Of a stretch of DNA of 64,000 nucleotides, positions 59,964 to 64,000 are shown one piece after another. Every line of letters starts with the position of its first letter. The stretch's first letter is position 1. The notes beneath the pieces are model-generated. The model did not search any database. It had not been told where the DNA came from and worked only from the letters and a program-made list of their open reading frames with translations. The DNA lies in the IMG/VR virus record IMGVR_UViG_3300046007_009543, positions 30,717 to 94,716 of that record; one strand, written 5' to 3'. The DNA comes from a virus. The position numbers were made by a program, and so were the translations under genes.

Positions 59964-60656
59964 TTAGGCATACTCAAACACACCAAAATTAATTAGTCTT
60001 AATGCTGTAGTGGGACCTATATCATCTCCTATTTCACGGCACTCTAGATAGATTTTGGGTTTAGATGGATCAATTCCTGGGGCAAATCCTGTTACAGTAT
60101 AAACATCACCCACATCAATATATGATAATCTGTTACCTCTAGGTTCTACAGCATTAGCTTCTTCAGCAGTATTGAAATAAAGGCTAGGGCTACGAGGATT
60201 CTCTGGATCGGAAACCCGATACACTTCTTTCTTTACTCGGAGCTTATCTCCTACTTTTAACCTACGTGGGTCTACTTTTATTGGATTACCTATTTTTATC
60301 TCCTTTACCTCAGACTTTCTAATATGTTTAAATGCTCCTAATCTTGATATTGAGATAATTGTTGCAATTAATATTGTATTACCTACAGAATATGGATCAT
60401 TACTTTGAATACATGTTGCCACTAAAATATTATCTTTTTTTAATTCCCACACATCATCCTTATATGTAAATACCCCATATTCTCCTTGTTGGGGTGTTAA
60501 TGTTGGTTTATCTCCTTCTTCATCCCAGTATACTGTTTTAATTACTATCAGTTTATCTCCTGTTTCAAGACGTTTAATATTAACTGTAAGTGGATTATCC
60601 ACTTTCATCTCCTTTATGCCTGCTAGTTCCTGTAGACGTCTAAATTCATCATTCAT
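59964..60656 (-). CDS. Two-repeat protein with LAGIKE start
   Basis: A 230-residue protein. The ATG at 60656 (MNDEFRRLQELAGIKE) is preferred to the one at 60662, which lies in the TATTTATGATTATG leader. The LQELAGIKE segment ends in I-K-E. Two copies of a unit (KVDNPLTVNIKRLETGDKLI and KIGNPIKVDPRRLKVGDKLR) occupy the two halves, each with a small beta domain; the same unit forms the 99-residue protein upstream. Late-type leader, so possibly a virion protein. Confidence 0.65.
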   Translation of the reverse strand: MNDEFRRLQELAGIKEMKVDNPLTVNIKRLETGDKLIVIKTVYWDEEGDKPTLTPQQGEYGVFTYKDDVWELKKDNILVATCIQSNDPYSVGNTILIATIISISRLGAFKHIRKSEVKEIKIGNPIKVDPRRLKVGDKLRVKKEVYRVSDPENPRSPSLYFNTAEEANAVEPRGNRLSYIDVGDVYTVTGFAPGIDPSKPKIYLECREIGDDIGPTTALRLINFGVFEYA

Positions 60657-60681
60657 AATCATAAATATAGAACCGGATTAA

Positions 60682-60981
60682 CTATTCTTGTACATACCTA
60701 AATGCTGCATAATCTAGCATTCTTTGAATATGGTAACTGCCCATCATAGTACGTGCCTTTCCTTGACCTTGAACAAAATTTAATTGACCAAACTGGCCAA
60801 GACGTTCTACTTTCCACACATCACCACTCATAACATATGGAGGATGATCTTTAGTTGCTCGTAGTTTATCCCCTATCTTAAGTTCATCATATGTTGGGAT
60901 TGGATTTCTTACTGTTATCTCCTTTATGCCTGCAAGTTTTTGCATGCGTTTAAATTCTTCATTTAATATTTGCTTTTTCAT
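60682..60981 (-). CDS. One-repeat protein with LAGIKE start
   Basis: A 99-residue protein, ATG 60981 (MKKQILNEEFKRMQKLAGIK), closely related to the first half of the neighbouring 230-residue protein (LKIGDKLRATKD). EEFKRMQKLAGI is a start I recall in many marine T4-like phage proteins. It follows the same TATTTATGATTATG leader. Function unknown. Confidence 0.65.
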   Translation of the reverse strand: MKKQILNEEFKRMQKLAGIKEITVRNPIPTYDELKIGDKLRATKDHPPYVMSGDVWKVERLGQFGQLNFVQGQGKARTMMGSYHIQRMLDYAAFRYVQE

Positions 60982-61007
60982 AATCATAAATATTGTTCGT
61001 AATAGAA

Positions 61008-61028
61008 GGGATGCTCTATGAGCACCCC
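61008..61028 (-). terminator. Possible terminator after the 38-residue gene
   Basis: GGGGTGCTC and GAGCATCCC pair over nine positions (one G-U) with a three-base loop, but only TTCTATT follows. Weak U-tract. Confidence 0.5.
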
Positions 61029-61049
61029 AACCTTAATAATAAAACAGCA

Positions 61050-61166
61050 CTAAAGATTATTTGTACTTAACAGTGTAATAAACACTATTAATGCAACTGT
61101 GAATGTGGTGATAATCCCCACTTTGATCCTGTCTGTTGGGTTCATTGTTATTGATTTATTGTTCAT
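61050..61166 (-). CDS. 38-residue membrane peptide
   Basis: ATG 61166 to stop 61050: MNNKSITMNPTDRIKVGIIT then a transmembrane run (TFTVALIVFITLL). It overlaps the upstream 52-residue gene stop. Possibly a phage membrane toxin or lysis-timing peptide; unknown. Confidence 0.55.
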   Translation of the reverse strand: MNNKSITMNPTDRIKVGIITTFTVALIVFITLLSTNNL

Positions 61167-61314
61167 ATTGTTTGATTGATTTGAGAGCTACTCCTAAATA
61201 AATTGAAATAATACACATTAAAAACATCCCCATGATGTCTCTAAATGCTAATAGTACAACAAATGTTATGCTTGTTAATACTAATAATGTTATGACTTTG
61301 GTTTTAATATTCAT
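61156..61314 (-). CDS. 52-residue two-helix membrane peptide
   Basis: ATG 61314 to stop 61156: MNIKTKVITLLVLTSITFVV then LLAFRDIMGMFLMCIISIYL and GVALKS. Two transmembrane segments. Its ATG lies within six bases of the -7 box of the promoter at 61317-61350, so the mRNA may be leaderless. Confidence 0.65.
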   Translation of the reverse strand: MNIKTKVITLLVLTSITFVVLLAFRDIMGMFLMCIISIYLGVALKSIKQYEQ

Positions 61315-61316
61315 AC

Positions 61317-61350
61317 TGTGAACATACGATTTATGTTTTGTGGTTCCAAA
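61317..61350 (-). promoter_or_regulatory. Promoter TTTG-N20-TATGTTCACA
   Basis: Minus strand TTTG, 20 bases, TATGTTCACA directly before ATG 61314. The -33 box lies four bases after tRNA-like element D. Confidence 0.8.
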
Positions 61351-61354
61351 TGAG

Positions 61355-61469
61355 TAGTCAGGACAGGAATCGAACCTGCATTTAATCCACCATGATTAAT
61401 CATACCTTACACATCCATATTTCTATGAATGTTTATCGGTATAGCGTCTACCAATTCCGCCACCTGACT
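61355..61469 (-). ncRNA. tRNA-like element D (class II-like, interrupted anticodon loop)
   Basis: 115 bases. Acceptor AGTCAGG/CCTGACT, D-arm GCGGAATTGGTAGACGC like tRNA-Leu, anticodon stem ATACC/GGTAT, T-arm with TTCGATT. A variable arm TTAATC-ATGGTG-GATTAA is typical of class II tRNAs. The anticodon loop is 31 bases because of a hairpin ACATTCATA-GAAA-TATGGATGT inside it. No encoded CCA. Confidence 0.8.
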
Positions 61470-61473
61470 ATGT

Positions 61474-61635
61474 TTAAAGAGCTTCGTAATATTCTTTTAG
61501 AAAATAGTTTTTATCCCACTTACCATTGATTTTATCTTTTGTTTTATACTTACCCCAACTCTTACTAAATGTAAATATTGTACCTAATTTCTCTGAACCT
61601 GGGTATTGTTTTATTAATATGTATGCTTCTTTCAT
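61474..61635 (-). CDS. 53-residue hypothetical protein between elements D and E
   Basis: ATG 61635 to stop 61474: MKEAYILIKQYPGSEKLGTI then FTFSKSWGKYKTKDKINGKW. Basic and aromatic, no membrane segment. It starts 17 bases after element E and ends four bases before element D. Confidence 0.6.
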   Translation of the reverse strand: MKEAYILIKQYPGSEKLGTIFTFSKSWGKYKTKDKINGKWDKNYFLKEYYEAL

Positions 61636-61652
61636 AACTTTTTTTTATTTAG

Positions 61653-61732
61653 TAGTCAGGACAAGATTTGAACTTGCAATATCGGCTTGATTTTTATGTC
61701 TTGCTTCTGCGCTACCTTTCCGCCACCTGACT
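61653..61732 (-). ncRNA. tRNA-like element E
   Basis: 80 bases. Acceptor AGTCAGG/CCTGACT, D-arm GCGGAAAGGTAGCGC, T-arm GCAAG-TTCAAAT-CTTGT. The middle (about 30 bases, with AGAAGCAAGACATAAAAATC) forms only a weak stem with A-A mismatches and no clear 7-base anticodon loop. Discriminator A, no CCA. Confidence 0.7.
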
Positions 61733-61736
61733 ATTT

Positions 61737-61883
61737 TTATTTCCCCATATATTCTCTATAAGTCATTATACTTGCAATTACAGCTCCACCCATACAAATA
61801 ATTCCAAATAAATGTTTAGCTACTAACATTACTACAAACATCACCATGGATAAGATTATTATTATTTCTAATTTATTTTTCAT
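61737..61883 (-). CDS. 48-residue two-helix membrane peptide
   Basis: ATG 61883 to stop 61737: MKNKLEIIIILSMVMFVVML then HLFGIICMGGAVIASIMTY. Two transmembrane segments. The ATG is adjacent to the promoter box TATGTTCACATT, so the transcript is probably leaderless. Its stop lies four bases before element E. Confidence 0.65.
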   Translation of the reverse strand: MKNKLEIIIILSMVMFVVMLVAKHLFGIICMGGAVIASIMTYREYMGK

Positions 61884-61885
61884 AA

Positions 61886-61919
61886 TGTGAACATACAATC
61901 TTATCCTTAATCAAACAAA
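61886..61919 (-). promoter_or_regulatory. Promoter TTTG-N20-TATGTTCACA
   Basis: The -33 box lies inside the last codons of the 182-residue gene; 20-base spacer; ATG 61883 follows directly. Confidence 0.8.
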
Positions 61920-62455
61920 TATATTCTATAATTATTATATAGGGCTACTCGGTTTATATCACTTAGGACACCATATCTGTCCTTAATGGTCTCTTTCAGT
62001 TCACGCGCACCCAGGCCCTCGTTAAGGCCTTCACTCATGAACTGGGCAAACGTGTCGTTCGACTCATCCACTTCATCCTGCTTCGTGCCCGACAACCCAC
62101 ACCATTCAGCCTCACTCACCTCAGATATAAACATGCCCGTGGAAAATCCCTTCAAGCTATATCTCCTAACAAATTGATCTGCATTGCACCATATGAATAT
62201 GTTCTCTTTACCTTGAAGATAATAAACCTCATCTGGGCCTATAATTACTCCAGGCGAGGGGAACTGACCCACACTAAACAGGCCCCCTGGGTACCCATGC
62301 CCCATCATAATGATTCGATCGTGTGCTTGGATCAGCTCATGTAGCTCTTTCCGGGTCGTACCCCCAGTAATCACTATCTTATCTGGGATCCCAGCGTAGA
62401 TAGGCTTCAGGAAATCCGTCGACCTATCTTTAGGGTGTATTATTAATGTTTTCAT
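61907..62455 (-). CDS. GC-rich protein with caspase/CHAT-like His-Cys pattern
   Basis: A 182-residue protein. A hydrophobic strand followed by GHG (RIIMMGHGYPGG, His53) and a second strand followed by Cys (IFIWCNADQF, Cys90) recall the His-Gly and Cys of clan CD (caspase/CHAT) proteases; GFSTGMFISEVSEA follows. I recall this protein type in Bacteroidota phages and mobile elements, without known function. The gene is strikingly GC-rich (stretches near 62000-62160) against an AT-rich background, so it is probably a recent arrival. It overlaps the DUF4314 gene by one base. Confidence 0.6.
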   Translation of the reverse strand: MKTLIIHPKDRSTDFLKPIYAGIPDKIVITGGTTRKELHELIQAHDRIIMMGHGYPGGLFSVGQFPSPGVIIGPDEVYYLQGKENIFIWCNADQFVRRYSLKGFSTGMFISEVSEAEWCGLSGTKQDEVDESNDTFAQFMSEGLNEGLGARELKETIKDRYGVLSDINRVALYNNYRIYLFD

Positions 62456-62637
62456 TATTCTATTATTTCGTATTCGTCTATACCGTCAATTATATTTAAA
62501 CCTCTACCATTATCCCATTTTACCTCAAGGATGTTTTGGCCCTGTACCACGTTTTCTTTAATAACGGTTCCTAATGTTCCTGGTTCTACTGGATCAAAAT
62601 CATCCATTTTGATTAGTTTTATTCTTTTTGGTATCAT
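62455..62637 (-). CDS. DUF4314-like small protein
   Basis: A 60-residue protein from ATG 62637 (MIPKRIKLIKMDDFDPVEPG then TLGTVIKEN). VKWDNGRGLNIIDGIDEYEI is the DUF4314 signature. Earlier ATG lies in the promoter. Function unknown; it is translationally coupled to the caspase-like gene, so the pair may act together. Confidence 0.75.
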   Translation of the reverse strand: MIPKRIKLIKMDDFDPVEPGTLGTVIKENVVQGQNILEVKWDNGRGLNIIDGIDEYEIIE

Positions 62638-62642
62638 AATAT

Positions 62643-62676
62643 TGTGAACATACAAAAAGGGATCTGGTTATCCAAA
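62643..62676 (-). promoter_or_regulatory. Promoter TTTG-N20-TATGTTCACA inside a terminator
   Basis: The -33 TTTGG is part of the stem of the hairpin at 62653-62682. The spacer is 20 bases and the gene start follows after six bases. Confidence 0.85.
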
Positions 62677-62682
62677 TCCCTC
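62653..62682 (-). terminator. Terminator hairpin carrying a promoter box
   Basis: GGGATTTGG and CCAGATCCC pair over nine positions around ATAA, followed by TTTTTG. It ends the upstream transcript and contains the -33 box of the next. Confidence 0.8.
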
Positions 62683-62722
62683 TTTAAGCCTGTCGCCAAT
62701 CTTCTATTGCTAGAAAATATCT

Positions 62723-62821
62723 TTAAAATATTAATGTTGCTAAAATATAAATTATTGAACCTAACATAGTGCAGAATAAACCTGCTTCAATTCCTTTTAA
62801 TATTATTCTTTTTATATTCAT
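62723..62821 (-). CDS. 32-residue membrane peptide
   Basis: ATG 62821 to stop 62723: MNIKRIILKGIEAGLFCTML then GSIIYILATLIF. One transmembrane helix. The ATG follows the promoter box TATATTCACATT, suggesting a leaderless transcript. Confidence 0.6.
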   Translation of the reverse strand: MNIKRIILKGIEAGLFCTMLGSIIYILATLIF

Positions 62822-62823
62822 AA

Positions 62824-62857
62824 TGTGAATATACAATGTTAGTTTTATTTCTCCAAA
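62824..62857 (-). promoter_or_regulatory. Promoter TTTG-N20-TATATTCACA
   Basis: The -33 box lies in the last codons of the 50-residue gene; 20-base spacer. Confidence 0.75.
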
Positions 62858-62997
62858 TCTATTCTTTTATCTCCAAAAGCACTTAATCCTGCATTCCAAT
62901 TAATAATATAATGTATACATTTACCTCCACGACCTAACCAAAATATTCTTTGTTCTTTGTTAAAGTTGTTTGTTTTGTTGTTGTTATTATTATTCAT
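62845..62997 (-). CDS. 50-residue hypothetical protein with Asn-rich start
   Basis: ATG 62997 to stop 62845: MNNNNNNKTNNFNKEQRIFW then LGRGGKCIHYIINWNAGLSA. Function unknown. Its 3' end includes the -33 box of the next promoter. Confidence 0.55.
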   Translation of the reverse strand: MNNNNNNKTNNFNKEQRIFWLGRGGKCIHYIINWNAGLSAFGDKRIDLEK

Positions 62998-62999
62998 AA

Positions 63000-63033
63000 T
63001 GTGAACATACAATTTTTATTTTGTTCCTCCAAA
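63000..63033 (-). promoter_or_regulatory. Promoter TTTG-N20-TATGTTCACA
   Basis: The -33 box lies in the NPFGG codons of the 73-residue gene; the ATG at 62997 follows the -7 box directly. Confidence 0.8.
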
Positions 63034-63237
63034 AGGATTTAAATGTATTACATTTTCACCTACAATCATAACTTTATCTTTAACTCCATTATCATATCTA
63101 ATGGTAATAGTATTATCATCTTCCTCAATTATAAATGCCCCATTAACTTGTTCTTCAGCTTCTTCTAATTCATATTCATTACATAACCAATCAATTATTT
63201 GTTGATATTCTTTATCTTTTTTATTTATTATTTTCAT
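63016..63237 (-). CDS. Acidic hypothetical protein
   Basis: A 73-residue protein from ATG 63237 (MKIINKKDKEYQQIIDWLCN); the upstream MYVHS reading is promoter sequence. It is acidic (EYELEEAEEQVNGAF) with a C-terminal beta stretch (TITIRYDNGVKDKVMIVG). Function unknown. Confidence 0.6.
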   Translation of the reverse strand: MKIINKKDKEYQQIIDWLCNEYELEEAEEQVNGAFIIEEDDNTITIRYDNGVKDKVMIVGENVIHLNPFGGTK

Positions 63238-63239
63238 AC

Positions 63240-63272
63240 TGTGAACATACAAAAAGAGAGTTATATTTCAAA
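63240..63272 (-). promoter_or_regulatory. Promoter TTTG-N19-TATGTTCACA inside a terminator
   Basis: The -33 TTTG lies in the loop of the hairpin at 63250-63280; the ATG at 63237 follows the -7 box closely. Confidence 0.8.
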
Positions 63273-63280
63273 CTCTCTCC
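63250..63280 (-). terminator. Terminator hairpin carrying a promoter box
   Basis: GAGAGTT and AACTCTC pair around a TGAAATAT loop, followed by TTTTTG, between the 63-residue and 73-residue genes. Confidence 0.75.
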
Positions 63281-63291
63281 TTAATTGTTTT

Positions 63292-63483
63292 TTAAAACAT
63301 TCCTCCGTCAATTACAAAACATTTTCTTTCTTCTTCATCATCTTCAAAATACACCTTTTCTACTCCACAACTGTCAATTTCATTATTATAAGTCCAATCT
63401 GTAGGATCTGTACCTCTAATGATTACTTCAACACTTTTGTCTTTAACTTTGTTTAGTCTGTTAATTAATTCTTGTACTGTCAT
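63292..63483 (-). CDS. Small protein of an RIIB/ParD-like beta-helix type, unknown
   Basis: A 63-residue protein from ATG 63483 (MTVQELINRLNKVKDKSVEV). VQELINRLNKVKDKSVEVII then GTDPTDWTYNNEIDSC resembles short phage proteins recalled as LxxxLxKxPxxxxVxxxxxD-type; the family is uncertain. The upstream MYVHS reading is rejected. Confidence 0.55.
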   Translation of the reverse strand: MTVQELINRLNKVKDKSVEVIIRGTDPTDWTYNNEIDSCGVEKVYFEDDEEERKCFVIDGGMF

Positions 63484-63503
63484 ATTATTATTTATTATTA
63501 TAC

Positions 63504-63537
63504 TGTGAACATACAAAAAGAGACTTAGTTACCCAAG
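63504..63537 (-). promoter_or_regulatory. Promoter CTTG-N20-TATGTTCACA inside a terminator
   Basis: The -33 CTTGG lies in the hairpin at 63515-63545; the start codon is about 20 bases after the -7 box, so this gene has a short leader. Confidence 0.75.
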
Positions 63538-63545
63538 TCTCTTCT
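63515..63545 (-). terminator. Terminator hairpin carrying a promoter box
   Basis: AGAGACTT and AAGTCTCT form an 8-bp stem around GGGTAACT, followed by TTTTTG. Confidence 0.8.
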
Positions 63546-63564
63546 TTAAAACATAATAACCCAA

Positions 63565-63846
63565 TTACCAATTTTCTACTAATTCACCTTCTTCAAAAGT
63601 GTATATTTGTTTTTCTGATTTAATTTCTGTTACAGTCTGAGAATTAATCATTCTATAACCTTCACTTTTTAAATCATAAACAGGTATTAAACCTTTTTCA
63701 ATAGGATCATAAGCTAACTCTCCACCTTTAAGGTGTTTTGTTACTTTTCTTCTACCATTCAACACTCTTACTGTACCATCTTTCTTAATAAATGTAACTG
63801 TGAAGATTTTATCTCCTAACAATTCGATTACGTTTTCTACTTTCAT
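63565..63846 (-). CDS. WYL_2/DUF2693-like SH3-barrel protein
   Basis: A 93-residue protein from ATG 63846 (MKVENVIELLGDKIFTVTFI). IFTVTFIKKDGTVRVLNGRR, then TKHLKGGELAYD and GLIPVYDL match the DUF2693/WYL_2 domain. A clearly related copy is embedded in the 572-residue protein at 16825-18543 (about residues 440-520). Probably a nucleic-acid or ligand-binding regulator; unknown. Confidence 0.75.
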   Translation of the reverse strand: MKVENVIELLGDKIFTVTFIKKDGTVRVLNGRRKVTKHLKGGELAYDPIEKGLIPVYDLKSEGYRMINSQTVTEIKSEKQIYTFEEGELVENW

Positions 63847-63863
63847 ATTAATTATTATTATGA

Positions 63864-63897
63864 TGTAAACATACAAAAAGGGATTCAGTTACCCAAA
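63864..63897 (-). promoter_or_regulatory. Promoter TTTG-N20-TATGTTTACA inside a terminator
   Basis: The -33 TTTGG lies in the hairpin at 63875-63905; 20-base spacer. Confidence 0.8.
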
Positions 63898-63905
63898 TCC
63901 CTTTT
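63875..63905 (-). terminator. Terminator hairpin carrying a promoter box
   Basis: GGGATTTGG and CTGAATCCC arms pair around a short loop, flanked by A5 and followed by TTTTTG. Confidence 0.8.
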
Positions 63906-63922
63906 TGTAATAATAATAAAAC

Positions 63923-64000
63923 TTATCTTTTATTTTCGTAAACGAATCTAATACCTTTTCTACTTGATCTCATATCAGCTGTACCTGTAGAATAATCTTG
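63923..64000 (-). CDS. C-terminal fragment of a gene entering from the right edge
   Basis: 25 codons before a TAA at 63923. The visible end reads DYSTGTADMRSSRKGIRFVY then ENKR. The family cannot be named from this piece. Confidence 0.6.
   Translation of the reverse strand, partial: QDYSTGTADMRSSRKGIRFVYENKR

Noticed and set aside
58437-61732. CRISPR-like array from the repeated AGTCAGG-containing ends
   Set aside because: The repeats are paired ends of tRNA-like units, spaced by genes of different length, without direct repeat-spacer periodicity or cas genes.
62637-63876. Longer versions of small genes starting MYVHS or MYVYI
   Set aside because: The first ATG is part of the promoter box TATGTTCACA. 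The repeated N-terminus comes from the promoter sequence, not from shared protein ancestry, so downstream ATGs were chosen.

Overview
The window is a 64 kb piece of a large, AT-rich tailed-phage genome of the T4 superfamily (myovirus), almost certainly infecting a Bacteroidota (flavobacterium-like) host. The T4-type evidence is direct: recognisable gp17 terminase, gp20 portal, gp21 prohead protease, gp22 scaffold, gp23 major capsid protein, gp6 and gp25 baseplate wedge, a gp55-like late sigma factor and a gp61-like primase. The host inference rests on promoters of Bacteroidota type (TTTG, 20-bp spacer, TAtnTTnA), A-rich translation starts without clear Shine-Dalgarno sites, and a small histone-H1-like (Hc1) protein of Bacteroidota type. 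Every credible gene is on the minus strand, so the window is transcribed from right to left.

Layout by coordinate. 1-1.7 kb: a truncated GIY-YIG gene, a phosphatidylserine decarboxylase and a DDAH-like guanidine hydrolase (metabolic genes downstream of the capsid terminator). 1.8-12.2 kb: head module (gp23, gp22, gp21, accessory head proteins, gp20, gp17). 12.2-15.9 kb: small genes, a P-loop kinase, an HNH homing endonuclease, an FAD oxidoreductase. 16-34 kb: about twenty head-associated or unknown proteins, many sharing a short N-terminal amphipathic segment ending in I/L-x-E, plus a RecB-like nuclease and the primase. 34-52.9 kb: tail, fibre and baseplate genes. 52.9-57 kb: late sigma factor, HD hydrolase, and a lysis cassette (M15 endolysin, holin-like protein, patatin). 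57.1-57.5 kb: tRNA-Trp, tRNA-Met, tRNA-Thr. 57.6-64 kb: many tiny genes, each with its own promoter or separated by tRNA-like elements.

Two promoter classes divide the window. The structural half uses a motif reading TATTTATAA on the coding strand just upstream of start codons (probable late promoter; it is the reverse complement of the T4 late box). The right-hand small-gene region uses TTTG-N20-TATGTTCACA promoters, several nested inside the terminator hairpin of the preceding gene, with start codons so close that transcripts may be leaderless.

The three observations most likely to be new are: (1) a large set of proteins carrying candidate capsid-targeting, gp21-cleavable N-termini, implying a complex packaged internal proteome; (2) five tRNA-like elements with identical acceptor stems but aberrant anticodon arms, placed between small genes like punctuation; (3) compact terminator-promoter fusions between the small genes. 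All assignments come from reading the sequence and recalling families; no database search was possible.
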